DNA of 64,000 bases from Gulosibacter sp. 10 (GCF_900163695.1 NZ_FUIC01000024.1:167843-231842); one strand, 5' to 3'; positions 8,725 to 17,637 are shown, counted from the first letter of the stretch. Notes: generated by a model not told the origin, from the letters alone. Translations and numbers: made by a program.

Positions 8725-9510
8725 TTGCCCGCTGGAAGAAGCACGATGACCGCCTGGCTGATCCGCATCCCGATGATCGCGGGCGTGCTGGCCGTCGCCA
8801 CCATCCTCGTGGTCGCCCTGGTGATCAACCTCGGCGGCGGGGAGGATGCGCTGCCCCGCGAGACCCGCGGGCAGACGGGGCAGGCCGATGACGCCGCGCC
8901 GACGCCCGAGGGCGCCGAGACGGAGGAGGTGCGGCCGAGCCCGGGCGGGGACGTCCCCGAGGCGGAGGGCGTCGAGCGCCGCGACCCGCAGGACCCGCTC
9001 GCGGTGGGCGCGGTGGATGCGCCGGTCATGATGGTCGTGTTCTCGGACTACCAGTGCCCCCATTGCGCGCAGTGGAACGAGGAGACGCTCCCGGCCATGC
9101 TCGAGCACGCGGAGGCAGGCGACCTGCGCATCGAATGGCGCGACATGACGTTCCTCGGCGACGGTTCGGAGCGCGCCGCCCTCGCGAGCTACGCGGCCGC
9201 GAAGCAGGACGCGTTCCTCGAGTACCACGAGCAGCTTTTCCTCGACGGCCAGCCCCGGCCCGAGTCCGAGCTGAGCGACGCGGCCCTCGTGGAGCTCGCG
9301 GAGGAGCTGGGGCTGGATGGCGAGCGGTTCGCGGCCGATATGGCGTCCGCCGAGGCCGCCTCGGCGATAGCCGAGAACGAGCAGCTCGCGAGCGAGGCCG
9401 GCGTGACGGGCACGCCGACCGTCGTGATCGCGGGGGAGCAGATCGCGGGCGCCCAGCCCGTCGAGGTGTACGAGGACGCGTTCGAGGCGGCGCTCGGCGG
9501 CGGGCGGTAG
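8725..9510 (+). CDS. Membrane-anchored DsbA-like thiol-disulfide oxidoreductase (first copy)
   Basis: A 261-residue protein. A single N-terminal transmembrane anchor (about residues 9-32) is followed by an acidic linker and a DsbA/thioredoxin-fold domain with active site C111-P-H-C114 in SDYQCPHCAQWNE and a cis-Pro motif in GVTGTPTVVIAG. It is expected to introduce or shuffle disulfides in exported proteins on the outer face of the membrane. The TTG at 8725 is preferred because GAAGGAG ends seven bases upstream; an internal ATG at 8746 would remove that spacing. It closely resembles the second copy at 12435 throughout, suggesting an old duplication. A LysR gene follows on the same strand. Confidence 0.9.
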   Translation: MPAGRSTMTAWLIRIPMIAGVLAVATILVVALVINLGGGEDALPRETRGQTGQADDAAPTPEGAETEEVRPSPGGDVPEAEGVERRDPQDPLAVGAVDAPVMMVVFSDYQCPHCAQWNEETLPAMLEHAEAGDLRIEWRDMTFLGDGSERAALASYAAAKQDAFLEYHEQLFLDGQPRPESELSDAALVELAEELGLDGERFAADMASAEAASAIAENEQLASEAGVTGTPTVVIAGEQIAGAQPVEVYEDAFEAALGGGR

Positions 9511-9552
9511 CGGCCGCGCCGTCGGCGGGGCGGGCGGCGATACAGTGTGATC

Positions 9553-10461
9553 ATGACTGCGCGCCTGAACCCCGAGAGCCTCCGGTATGCGCAGGCGGTC
9601 GCCGAGACGGGATCGTTCAGCGCCGCGGCGCGGGCGCACGGGGTGACGCAGCCGACGCTGTCGAACGGCATAGCGCGCCTCGAGCAGACGCTCGGCGAGG
9701 TGCTGTTCCACCGCTCCACGAGGGGCGCGACGCCCACCGAGTTCGGCCGCCGCCTGCTGCCGCTCATCGATCGCGCGATCCAGGGGCTGGACGCCGTGTC
9801 CGCCGAGGCGCGGCGATGGACGGCCCCTCGGGGCGGCCGGATCCGCGTCGGCGTCTCGCCGCTCATCGATCCGAAGCTCATCGCGACGGCGCACCGCGCG
9901 GCGAACCGGGTCGGGACGGCGCGGGGCCTGGTGCTCCGGGAGGCCAACCTCGCGGAGCTCCGCGAGGCGCTGGCCGCCGCCGCCCTCGACCTCATCATGA
10001 TCCCCTCCGTCGCGCCGCTGCCCCACTACGAGCATCGGTCGATCGGCTCGGAGCGGGTCGTTCTCGTCGACGCGGGCTCGGGCACGTCGGAGCCCATCGG
10101 GCTGAGCGAGCTCGCCGACCGCCAGCTGATCCTCGTGCCGGACGCCTGCGGCCTCACGACGTTCACGAGGGACCTGCTCGCCGCGCACGACGTGCCGATG
10201 CGCACCTATCCGGGCGAGGCGCAGAGCTATCAGGTGCTGGAGGAGTGGTCGATGCTGGGCATCGGCGCGGCGGTGCTCCCCGCCTCGAGGGCGGCCAGGG
10301 CCGCACCCCGGCCGATCGTCGACGAGGATGGGCTCGACGTGGAGATCTTCTACGAAGCCGTGTGGGACCCGAACTCGCCGATCGCCGCGGAGCTCGCGGA
10401 ATTCGTCGAGCTGCTGCAGGGCGGCGAGCGTCAGCAGCCGTTGATGGCCACGGCCACGTAG
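9553..10461 (+). CDS. LysR-family transcriptional regulator
   Basis: A 302-residue protein with a standard LysR winged helix-turn-helix (RYAQAVAETGSFSAAARAHGVTQPTLSNGIARLEQTLGE, residues about 10-45) and a two-lobed effector domain starting near residue 90 (GGRIRVGVSPLIDP). It lies 42 bp after the first DsbA-like gene. GTG at 9547 is an alternative start two codons upstream. Its 3' end overlaps the convergent M56 protease gene by 31 bp, so the two transcripts are antisense at their ends. The effector and targets cannot be seen from sequence. Confidence 0.92.
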   Translation: MTARLNPESLRYAQAVAETGSFSAAARAHGVTQPTLSNGIARLEQTLGEVLFHRSTRGATPTEFGRRLLPLIDRAIQGLDAVSAEARRWTAPRGGRIRVGVSPLIDPKLIATAHRAANRVGTARGLVLREANLAELREALAAAALDLIMIPSVAPLPHYEHRSIGSERVVLVDAGSGTSEPIGLSELADRQLILVPDACGLTTFTRDLLAAHDVPMRTYPGEAQSYQVLEEWSMLGIGAAVLPASRAARAAPRPIVDEDGLDVEIFYEAVWDPNSPIAAELAEFVELLQGGERQQPLMATAT

Positions 10462-11399
10462 GTGAGGTGCACCGCCACGGCGGCGATCGCGAGCGACAGC
10501 CCGCCGAGGGCCACGGCCGAGGTGGGCAGGATGCCGGCGCGGCCGGAGCTCGGCTGCACCAGCTGACGGATGCGCTCGGGCCCGGCGGCGTGCATCGCCG
10601 CGCGGCTCGGGTCCTCGGCCCTCGAGCGCTCGCCGATCTTCAGCAGCGCGCTCACGAGGGCCGGGGTGCCGACCCGCTGCCGGCTGCGGTCGTCGGCGGC
10701 GATCTCGAAGTAGTGCGGCAGCGCATCGGCCGCGGCCCGCACGAAGGGGACCCAGCGCAGGTGGGCGGCGATGCTCGCCATCATCATGTCGATCAGGTGG
10801 TGCCGCTGCCGCAGGTGCGCCTCCTCGTGCGCGAGCACGGCGATGAGCTCCTCCTCGTCGAGGCGCTCGAGCAGGCCGCTCGAGACGACGATGCCGCCGT
10901 GCCGGGCGGGGAACGCCACGGCGATCGGCAGGTCGGTGTCGGCCACCCAGGCGGTGCAGCCGTGCAGCAGCCGCGGCCTCGCGCTGCGCAGCAGCGCCAG
11001 CGCCGATTCGCGGGACTTGCGGTTCCGCGCGCGGAGCTGCGCGACGACGCCGGCCAGCAGGAGCAGGCCGGCGAGCGCCGGCACGGCGAGCAGCAGCACC
11101 GCGGGCACGCCGGAAGCGGAGGCGGGCCCGCCGAACGGGCTCGCCGCGGCGAGGCACTGCTCGCAGATCTCCGCCATGCCCTCGGGCAGGAGCGCCGGGC
11201 CGGGGCGCGACCAGGCGAGCATCGGCCCGAGGGCGAGCACCGCCCCGAGCCAGGAGAGCACGCCGGCCGAGATGACGCCGATGGCGAGCCTCGGCACCCG
11301 CACGAGGGCGGGTGCCGAGCGGCGCAGCAGCCAGGGGCCGGCCAGCGCGAGCCCGAGGAGTCCCGCCGCCACGGCGAGGGCGAGCGCGCCGGGGGTCAT
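10431..11399 (-). CDS. M56 (BlaR1-like) membrane zinc metallopeptidase
   Basis: A 322-residue integral membrane protease. The zinc motif HEEAH is at residues 191-195, followed by the third ligand region EIAADD near 232. Transmembrane segments flank it at about 5-25, 38-60, 98-120, 208-222 and 300-318. In this family the protease removes its partner BlaI repressor in response to an extracellular signal. There is no penicillin-binding sensor domain, as in other short actinobacterial M56 proteins, so the signal is unknown. The start at 11399 overlaps the stop of the BlaI gene in ATGA, so translation is probably coupled. Its 3' end overlaps the LysR gene. Confidence 0.92.
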   Translation of the reverse strand: MTPGALALAVAAGLLGLALAGPWLLRRSAPALVRVPRLAIGVISAGVLSWLGAVLALGPMLAWSRPGPALLPEGMAEICEQCLAAASPFGGPASASGVPAVLLLAVPALAGLLLLAGVVAQLRARNRKSRESALALLRSARPRLLHGCTAWVADTDLPIAVAFPARHGGIVVSSGLLERLDEEELIAVLAHEEAHLRQRHHLIDMMMASIAAHLRWVPFVRAAADALPHYFEIAADDRSRQRVGTPALVSALLKIGERSRAEDPSRAAMHAAGPERIRQLVQPSSGRAGILPTSAVALGGLSLAIAAVAVHLTYVAVAINGC

Positions 11400-11791
11400 G
11401 AGCCCGAACCGTCTTCCCTGCGGCCGAGGTAGTCCCGGAGCAGCGCGATGTCCTCCTGCGGCATCGAGTCCACGAACTGGAGGATCGACGCGGTGCGGTC
11501 CCGGCTCGCGTCGAGCACCTGCTCCATGAGGAGCGCGGCGTGCTCGTGGCGGCTGAACCGCGCGGTATAGCTCGTCGAGCGGGCGCCGTGCTCGCGACGC
11601 GTGACGTCGACGAGCCCCTTGCGGTGGAGGTTGCCCAGCACGGTGGCGATGGTGGTGTAGGCGGGATCGCTGTCGAGCCGCGTGATGATCTCGCGCACGG
11701 TGGCGGCGCCGTGATCCCACAGCGCATCCATCACGCGCGCCTCGAGCGCTCCGAGGCGCAGCATCGCGCCGGGGGATTCCTCATGGTTCAT
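11396..11791 (-). CDS. BlaI/MecI-family winged-helix repressor
   Basis: A 131-residue BlaI-type regulator: an N-terminal winged helix (LGALEARVMDALWDHGAATVREI, then YTTIATVLGNLHRKGLV) and a C-terminal dimerisation helix region. BlaI repressors bind short palindromes as dimers and are inactivated by proteolysis through an M56 partner, here encoded immediately downstream with a 4-bp overlap. The ATG at 11791 was chosen because it overlaps the stop of the upstream membrane protein gene in ATGA; a longer frame to 11827 reads inside that gene. A likely operator lies in the divergent promoter at 12364-12380. Confidence 0.93.
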   Translation of the reverse strand: MNHEESPGAMLRLGALEARVMDALWDHGAATVREIITRLDSDPAYTTIATVLGNLHRKGLVDVTRREHGARSTSYTARFSRHEHAALLMEQVLDASRDRTASILQFVDSMPQEDIALLRDYLGRREDGSGS

Positions 11792-12342
11792 CTGACGGCC
11801 TCCGGGGACGGCGTTCGAACGGGGCACAGCACCTGTCCGCGCAGCCGCCCGATGAGCGCCGCGGTCGTGAACGCCAGGGCGGCGATCGCGAGGAAGGGCT
11901 GCACCGGGGCGAACCAGATGATCGCGCCCGAGTACCCCAATGCTAGGAGGGCGATCTTATTGCACACCGGACAGCCCACGGCGAACCACGCGGCGAACGC
12001 GCCCGCCATGCCGAGGCGGCTCGAGCGGCGCTCCGAGGCATCCGCATCCTCCGAGGGCTTCTCGCGGGCGGAGCCGGGCCGGCGCACGTAGGTGGCGATG
12101 AGCATGCCCGACATGATCGAGGTGAGGATCCACACGGGGTAGTTCCACCAGACGGGCGGGATGTCCCGGGCGAACAGCGGGTTGGGGATCAGCACGGTCG
12201 CGATGCCGAGGAAGGCGGCGATGGCCGCGGATCCGAGGATCGCGAAGAGCACCTGGCGCGGCGTCCAGCTCCTGAGCGCCCGCCAGGCGAGTCCGAGCGT
12301 TTCGCGGAGCCGGTCCGGAAGGGGAGCGTCGGTGCGGGCCAT
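11788..12342 (-). CDS. Four-TM membrane protein with GCPVCNK motif
   Basis: A 184-residue protein with hydrophobic segments at about 32-52, 67-85, 112-137 and 142-165, and a conspicuous motif C124-P-V-C127-N-K in the third. I recognise the motif as recurrent in actinobacterial membrane proteins but know no assigned function. The paired cysteines in or next to a membrane segment fit a role with the neighbouring DsbA/CcdA genes, for example as an electron or metal handling partner; that is inference. It is first in an operon with BlaI and the M56 protease (4-bp overlaps) and is divergent from the second DsbA-like gene. Confidence 0.8.
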   Translation of the reverse strand: MARTDAPLPDRLRETLGLAWRALRSWTPRQVLFAILGSAAIAAFLGIATVLIPNPLFARDIPPVWWNYPVWILTSIMSGMLIATYVRRPGSAREKPSEDADASERRSSRLGMAGAFAAWFAVGCPVCNKIALLALGYSGAIIWFAPVQPFLAIAALAFTTAALIGRLRGQVLCPVRTPSPEAVR

Positions 12343-12363
12343 GCGACCAGTCTGGCACGCATT

Positions 12364-12380
12364 GACTATCTTGCATAGTC
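12364..12380. promoter_or_regulatory. Putative BlaI-type operator, GACTAT-N5-ATAGTC
   Basis: The core ACTATCTTGCATAGT (12365-12379) is an inverted repeat placed between the divergent starts of the BlaI operon (12342) and the second DsbA-like gene. It matches 13 of 15 positions with the palindrome at 59731-59745 before the lipoprotein gene. A third half-site (GACTAGT) follows at 12381. Binding by the BlaI protein encoded alongside is inferred from position and dyad symmetry. Confidence 0.6.
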
Positions 12381-12434
12381 GACTAGTGTGATGAATCGTC
12401 CGCGATGAGCCGCCGATGCGAGGAGCCCGAGATC

Positions 12435-13154
12435 TTGAGTGCGAAAACCCGCCGCCAGGCGCTGCCCGTCTGGGTGGTGCCGACCATCGTTCTCGCCATC
12501 GCGGCGGCGCTCATCGTGGTCATCTTCGTCGTCAACCGTCCCTCGGCCGTGGAGGACGAGGCGGGCGCGCAGCCGGAGCAGACGCAGGATCCCGACCAGC
12601 CCGACTTCACGGAGCTCGAGACGCGGAACGAGAACGACCTGTTCGCGGTCGGCCCGGTCGACGCGCCCGTGGGGCTCATCGTCTTCTCGGACTACCAGTG
12701 CCCCTACTGCGCCCAGTGGAACGAGGACACGCTGCCCTCCATGGCCGAGCGAGCGGAGGCGGGCGAGCTGCGCATCGAGTGGCACGACGCGGCGATCTTC
12801 GGCCCGGCCTCCGAGCGCGCGGCGGCGGCGGTCTACGCGGCCGCCTCCCAGGGGGCGTTCCTCGAATACCACAACGCGCTGTTCGAGGGCGGCGAGCACA
12901 GGCCCGAGTCGGAGCTGACCGAGGAGGCGCTCGTCGCGCTCGCGGGCGAGCTCGGACTCGACACCGAGCAGTTCGCCCAGGACATGACCTCGGAGAGCGC
13001 GCTCTCGGCGGTGGAGCAGAACAAGCAGTTCGCGCAGCAGCTCGGCGCGTCCTCCACACCCACGTTCATCCTCGGCGGCACCCCGATGGTCGGCGCGCAG
13101 CCCACGGACGTGTTCGTGGACGCATTCGAGCAGGCGCTCGAGCAGGCGGAGTAG
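12435..13154 (+). CDS. Membrane-anchored DsbA-like thiol-disulfide oxidoreductase (second copy)
   Basis: A 239-residue protein: a short basic N-terminus, one transmembrane anchor (WVVPTIVLAIAAALIVVIFV), an acidic linker, and a DsbA-type thioredoxin domain with active site C89-P-Y-C92 and cis-Pro loop SSTPTFILGG. The TTG at 12435 follows GAGGAG by about ten bases and gives the typical N-terminus; an upstream ATG at 12405 lacks a Shine-Dalgarno sequence. Six bases separate it from the CcdA-like gene, so the pair probably forms an extracytoplasmic redox couple. It is likely controlled by the BlaI-type operator at 12364-12380. Confidence 0.9.
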   Translation: MSAKTRRQALPVWVVPTIVLAIAAALIVVIFVVNRPSAVEDEAGAQPEQTQDPDQPDFTELETRNENDLFAVGPVDAPVGLIVFSDYQCPYCAQWNEDTLPSMAERAEAGELRIEWHDAAIFGPASERAAAAVYAAASQGAFLEYHNALFEGGEHRPESELTEEALVALAGELGLDTEQFAQDMTSESALSAVEQNKQFAQQLGASSTPTFILGGTPMVGAQPTDVFVDAFEQALEQAE

Positions 13155-13160
13155 CGCCGC

Positions 13161-14069
13161 ATGGACATCGGCCTGATCAGCGCCTTCTTCGGAGGTGTAC
13201 TCGCGCTGCTGAGCCCGTGCGCCGCCCTGCTCATGCCGGCGTTCTTCGCATCCACCGTCGGCAGCGGGCCGCGGCTGCTGCTGCACGGCGGCGTGTTCAC
13301 CGGCGGGCTGCTGCTCGTGCTGGTGCCGATCGGCGTCGGCGCGGGGGCGATCGGCTCGCTCTTCACGACGCACCGGCAGCTGATCGTGCTGATCGCGGCG
13401 CTCATCCTGATCGTATTCGGGGCGCTGCAGGTGCTGGGGCTGGGATTCGATCCGTCGAAGATGCTCCCCGACGGCGCCGACCTCCACGCGAGGGCCGCGT
13501 CGAAGACCGGCCTGGCGAAGACGCTGCTGCTCGGCGCCGCGAGCGGCATCGCGGGATTCTGCGCGGGCCCCATCCTCGGCGCGGTGCTCACGGTCGCCGC
13601 CGCGCAGGGCGATGTGCTCAAGGCGGGGCTGCTCCTGGCCGTGTACGGGATCGGCATGGTCGTGCCGCTGCTGCTCATCGCGGCGCTGTGGCGCCGCTTC
13701 GGCGCTCGCGGGCGCAAGGCGCTCCGCGGCCGCACGTTCACGGTGCTCGGCCGCGAGCTGCACACGACCTCGGTGATCACCGGGCTGCTGATCATGGCCG
13801 TCGGCGTGCTGTTCTGGACCACCAACGGATTCGTCGGGGCTCCCGAGCTCGTGCCCGCGGAGGCGCAGGCGTGGCTGCAGCAGCAGGCCTGGCTGCTCGC
13901 GAACCCGGTGGTGGACGCCGTCGGGGTGCTGGTGGTCGCGGGGCTCGTGCTGCTGTGGTGGTTCCGGCGGGAGCGCCGGCGCGATCGCGAGCACGAGTCG
14001 GCCGTCGAGGCTTCCGCGGACGGCTCCGAGCGGTCGGCGCCCGCCGAGCGCGCCGGGGAAGGCGCCTGA
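13161..14069 (+). CDS. ccdA: CcdA/DsbD-type transmembrane thiol electron carrier
   Basis: A 302-residue membrane protein with six or seven transmembrane segments. The two cysteines of the CcdA family are visible: C20 in LLSPCAALLMPAF and C134 in GIAGFCAGPILGAV, each followed by the conserved proline. CcdA proteins carry reducing equivalents from cytoplasmic thioredoxin across the membrane to extracytoplasmic thioredoxin-like proteins. The partner is most likely the DsbA-like protein encoded 6 bp upstream. The last 40 residues are charged and cytoplasmic. No cytochrome c maturation genes are nearby, so general oxidative-stress or disulfide repair is a better guess than cytochrome assembly. Confidence 0.9.
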   Translation: MDIGLISAFFGGVLALLSPCAALLMPAFFASTVGSGPRLLLHGGVFTGGLLLVLVPIGVGAGAIGSLFTTHRQLIVLIAALILIVFGALQVLGLGFDPSKMLPDGADLHARAASKTGLAKTLLLGAASGIAGFCAGPILGAVLTVAAAQGDVLKAGLLLAVYGIGMVVPLLLIAALWRRFGARGRKALRGRTFTVLGRELHTTSVITGLLIMAVGVLFWTTNGFVGAPELVPAEAQAWLQQQAWLLANPVVDAVGVLVVAGLVLLWWFRRERRRDREHESAVEASADGSERSAPAERAGEGA

Positions 14070-14095
14070 GCGGCTCGGAGCGCGCCGGAGTCTCC

Positions 14096-14229
14096 GGATG
14101 CATGGGGCCTCGGAGCGTAGCGGCGCCCCTGGACGCTTCGGGTGCCCGGAGGCATAGGGGCCCAGGACGTATCGCGCCCCGGACGCATCGGAATTCGGAC
14201 GCATCGGAGTCCCGGGCCGCTGCGGCGCG
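14096..14229. repeat. 17-bp degenerate tandem repeat (about 8 units)
   Basis: Successive units of 16-18 bp follow a GGACGCATCGG-(n)-GCCCC pattern, for example GGACGCTTCGGGTGCCC, GGACGTATCGCGCCCC and GGACGCATCGGAGTCCC. The array starts 27 bp after the ccdA-like stop and fills much of the 427-bp gap before the oxidase gene. The remainder (14230-14496) is GC-rich and holds nothing I can identify apart from the ribosome binding site of the next gene. Confidence 0.7.
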
Positions 14230-14496
14230 TGCACGACGAGGCTCAGGAGCACGGGTGACCGCCGCAAGGCCGGCTCCCCGCGCCCCAGGGCATGCGCACA
14301 GGAAAGCGCTGTTTCATGAGCGATGGATCGCCGCCCCGCCGGACGGCCCTCCGTCGAGCGGTCGCCTCCCCGAATCCGCAGGGCCCCGCGCGTCGGACCG
14401 GCCTCGGGGCGCCGCTTCTCGCGGGCGATCCGGCCGCGAGCCGATCGCGATCCGCCCCGCCGCCGTCCGCTGGACACGATGTAAGGACCGTGCTGA

Positions 14497-15852
14497 ATGA
14501 CGAACATCTCCGAGCTCCGAGCAGCCCTCGGCGACCGACTGCTCGAGGACCCGCTCGAGGTCCTGCCCTACACGACCGACGAATCCCGGGCCGCCCTCGC
14601 CGCGCCGCCGTCGGCGGTGGTGCTCGCCGAGCGCACCGAGGACGTCGTCCGGGCGCTCGAATGGGCCAACCGCTGGGAGGTGCCGGTATCGGTGCGCGGG
14701 GCCGGCACGGGCCTGGCGGGCGGGGCCGTCGCGTATCCCGAGGGCCTGGTCGTCTCGCTCGAGCGGATGAACCGCATCCTCTCGATCGACCCCGTGAACC
14801 GGCTCATCGAGGTCGAGGCGGGCGTCATCACCGCGGCGATCGACGCGGCCGCCGCCGAGCACGGGCTCATGTACGCGCCCGACCCGGCCAGCTATCGCGA
14901 GTCCACCATCGGCGGCAACATCGCGACGAACGCGGGCGGCCTCCGATGCGTCCGGTACGGCGTCACCCTCGACGCCGTGTCCGGGCTCGAGGTCGTCCTC
15001 GGCAGCGGCGAGCTCCTGCGCACCGGGACGCAGACGCGCAAGGACGTCGTCGGCTTCAACCTCACCGAGCTGCTCGTGGGCTCCGAGGGCACGCTCGGCG
15101 TCGTCACGCGCGCGACGCTGCGGCTCGTGCCCAGGCCCGAGGGGCCGATGGCCACGTTCCGGGCGTTCTTCCCGGATCTCGCCTCGGCGGGCCGCACGGT
15201 GTCGGCGCTGGCCATGCGCACGGGGCTCACCCCAGAAGTGCTCGAGCTCCTCGACCGCCCGAGCCTCGCGGCGGTCGCCCGGACGGTGCCCGGCCTCGGC
15301 CGCATCCCCGACGCCGCCGCGCTGCTGATCGGCCAGTTCGCCGGCGAGCGGGCGGCGGAGGACGGCGACCGAGCGGTCGGGATCGCCCTCGAGCACGGCG
15401 CCTCCGAGGTCGACACCGATGTCGTCGACGACCTGCTCGAGGCCCGTCGGGGCACGGGGCGCGCCCTCTCGGCGGCGGGGCTCCGCGTCTCCTCGGATGT
15501 CGCGGTGCCGGTCTCCCGGCTGGCCGAGATGTTCGCGGCGATCGAGCGGATCAGCGCCGAGGAGGGCGTCACGATCCCGACCTTCGCCCACGCGGGCGAC
15601 GGCAACCTGCATCCGTCGGTGCTGGTCACCACGGGCGACGAGGCCGAGCGGGCCCATGCCGAGGCCGTGCTCGACCGGGTCGGCGCGGCGGCGCTCTCCT
15701 TCGGCGGCACCCTCTCGGGCGAGCACGGCATCGGCTCGCTGAAGCACCACGCGCTCGACACGCAGCTCGAGGGCGTGAGCCGGACGGTGATGCGGGGCAT
15801 CAAGCGCGTCTTCGACCCGCGGGGCATCCTCAGCCCCGGCCGCGCGATCTGA
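14497..15852 (+). CDS. FAD-linked oxidase, GlcD / D-lactate dehydrogenase type
   Basis: A 451-residue flavoenzyme of the VAO/PCMH fold. The FAD-binding half carries VSVRGAGTGLAGGAV (about residues 64-78) and the GGNIATNAGGLRCVRYG signature (about 137-153). The C-terminal half has FAHAGDGNLHPSV and the closing SGEHGIGSLK motif, with its conserved histidines. Enzymes of this group oxidise 2-hydroxy acids such as glycolate, D-lactate or D-2-hydroxyglutarate. There is no adjacent GlcE/GlcF, so a single-subunit D-lactate or D-2-hydroxyacid dehydrogenase is most likely. The start follows AAGGA at a suitable distance. An MFS carrier gene follows 258 bp later and may supply its substrate. Confidence 0.93.
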   Translation: MTNISELRAALGDRLLEDPLEVLPYTTDESRAALAAPPSAVVLAERTEDVVRALEWANRWEVPVSVRGAGTGLAGGAVAYPEGLVVSLERMNRILSIDPVNRLIEVEAGVITAAIDAAAAEHGLMYAPDPASYRESTIGGNIATNAGGLRCVRYGVTLDAVSGLEVVLGSGELLRTGTQTRKDVVGFNLTELLVGSEGTLGVVTRATLRLVPRPEGPMATFRAFFPDLASAGRTVSALAMRTGLTPEVLELLDRPSLAAVARTVPGLGRIPDAAALLIGQFAGERAAEDGDRAVGIALEHGASEVDTDVVDDLLEARRGTGRALSAAGLRVSSDVAVPVSRLAEMFAAIERISAEEGVTIPTFAHAGDGNLHPSVLVTTGDEAERAHAEAVLDRVGAAALSFGGTLSGEHGIGSLKHHALDTQLEGVSRTVMRGIKRVFDPRGILSPGRAI

Positions 15853-16110
15853 GGGCGGGGCCGCGGTGGACGGCGCCGGCGGCGCGCGGCCGCGGCGGTC
15901 GGCGTGTGCGGGGACGGGATGAGGCGTCGCGCCGCCCGTGCCGCACGCCATCTCGGGGAGGGCCGATGGGGCTCCCGGAGCTCAGTCGAGACTCAGCGTT
16001 CATACATGCTGTTGTCATGACTTAGTGTTATCTGGTTCATCATCCGGAGGACGCTGCGGGTCTCTTCCCGCGCGTCCGCGCGCCCTCGGGCGCCTCGACA
16101 AGGAAATGCC

Positions 16111-17451
16111 TTGGCCCACACCACCGCATCCGCGCCCCAGCCGCGGACCCTCACCCCGCTCGAGCACTTCAAGACGACGATGTCGTCGACGCTCGGCACC
16201 GCCCTCGAGTTCTACGACTTCGCGATCTACGGCCTCGCCGCCGCGACCGTGTTCAAGACCATCTTCTTCGCGGACAGCACGCCCGCCGTCGCCTTCATCG
16301 CGAGCCTCGCGACCTTCGCGGTCGGCTACGTGGCCCGCCCGCTCGGCGGCATCATCCTCGGCGCGATCGGCGACCGCGTGGGCCGCAAGAACGTCATGGT
16401 CTGGACCGTGGTGCTCATGGGGCTCGCCTCCACGCTCATCGGCGCGCTGCCCACCTACCAGCAGGTCGGCCTGTGGGCGCCCGTGCTGCTCGTGACCCTG
16501 CGCATCCTGCAGGGCCTCGGCGCCGGCGCCGAGCTCGCCTCGAGCTCCACGCTGCTCGTCGAATCCACGCCGGCGCCCCGCCGCGGCCTCATCGGCTCGC
16601 TCGTGGGCATCGGCACGAACGGCGGCACGCTGCTCGCCTCGCTCGCCTGGATGCTCGTCTCGCTGCTGCCCGAGGAGCAGCTCCTCAGCTGGGGCTGGCG
16701 CGTCCCGTTCCTCGCGAGCATCATCATCGCGGGCGTCGGCCTGTGGATGCGCCGCACGGTCAAGGAGAGCCCGGCGTTCGAGGTCGTCTCCGAGGAGGCG
16801 CGCACCCGCTCGATCCTGCAGACCTACGGCTACCTGCTCAAGAACAGCACCGGCAAGATGCTCGCGTGCATCGGCATGCGCTGGGCCGAGAACGGCATCT
16901 CCACCGTGTTCCTCGTGTTCTTCGTCGGCCGCATCGGCGAGTACGCGCCGGACAACCCCGGCCTCGGCTCGCTCGCCGTCGTGCTCTCCGCGATCGTCGG
17001 GCTCGGCACCGTGCCGCTCTTCGGCTGGATCAGCGACCGCTTCGGCCGCCGCCGCACCTACCTGTGGCTCTGCGTGCTCCAGCTCGTCGTGGCCTTCCCC
17101 TCGATCTGGATGATCATGACGGGGCAGACCTCCTGGGTCGTGCTCGCCTTCGTGCTCGGCTACAGCTTCGGCGTGATGGGCATGTACGCGGTGCAGTCGG
17201 CCTACATGGTCGAGCTCTTCGGCTCCCGCTCGCGCCTCGCCGCGGTCACGGCCTCGAAGGAGCTCGGCGCGCTGACCTCGGGCGGCGTCGCGCCGGTCCT
17301 CAGCGCGATGCTCATCGGCCTCACCGGCAACGAGTGGATCGTCGGCGGCTACATGGTGCTGCTCGCCATCGTGTCGATCGTCTCGACGATCGCGCTGCCC
17401 GAGACCGCGGGCCGCGACCTCGTCGCGGAGGAGGACGCCGTCCGAGCCTGA
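16111..17451 (+). CDS. MFS transporter, metabolite:H+ symporter (MHS) type
   Basis: A 446-residue, 12-helix major facilitator protein. The N-terminus has the MHS pattern SSTLGTALEFYDFAIYGLAA, and the loop 2-3 motif is RPLGGIILGAIGDRVGRKNVM. MHS carriers import small carboxylates, betaines or aromatic acids with protons; the position after a 2-hydroxyacid oxidase suggests an organic acid. Translation probably starts at TTG 16111, six bases after AGGA; no in-frame ATG fits. A strong hairpin follows the gene. Confidence 0.88.
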   Translation: MAHTTASAPQPRTLTPLEHFKTTMSSTLGTALEFYDFAIYGLAAATVFKTIFFADSTPAVAFIASLATFAVGYVARPLGGIILGAIGDRVGRKNVMVWTVVLMGLASTLIGALPTYQQVGLWAPVLLVTLRILQGLGAGAELASSSTLLVESTPAPRRGLIGSLVGIGTNGGTLLASLAWMLVSLLPEEQLLSWGWRVPFLASIIIAGVGLWMRRTVKESPAFEVVSEEARTRSILQTYGYLLKNSTGKMLACIGMRWAENGISTVFLVFFVGRIGEYAPDNPGLGSLAVVLSAIVGLGTVPLFGWISDRFGRRRTYLWLCVLQLVVAFPSIWMIMTGQTSWVVLAFVLGYSFGVMGMYAVQSAYMVELFGSRSRLAAVTASKELGALTSGGVAPVLSAMLIGLTGNEWIVGGYMVLLAIVSIVSTIALPETAGRDLVAEEDAVRA

Positions 17452-17469
17452 TCGCGGAGGGGGCTCCCG

Positions 17470-17511
17470 GGGCTCTCCGCCGGCGCCGCACCGCGGCGCG
17501 GCGGGGAGCCC
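17470..17511 (+). terminator. Hairpin terminator after the 16111-17451 transporter gene
   Basis: The arm beginning GGGCTCTCCGCCGGCGCCG at 17470 pairs with CGGCGCGGCGGGGAGCCC ending at 17511, with one mismatch and one bulge. It begins 19 bp after the stop codon. Confidence 0.7.
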
Positions 17512-17637
17512 TGTCGTCTCGACGCGGGCGCGTCTTCCGCTCGCCGAAGCGGGCTGTGAGCCGGGGCGGGCACGTCGGCGGGGTGCTGCCGGAGGTCCGC
17601 CAGCCGGTCTCTTGAGCGGGCCGGATACCATCGACGC

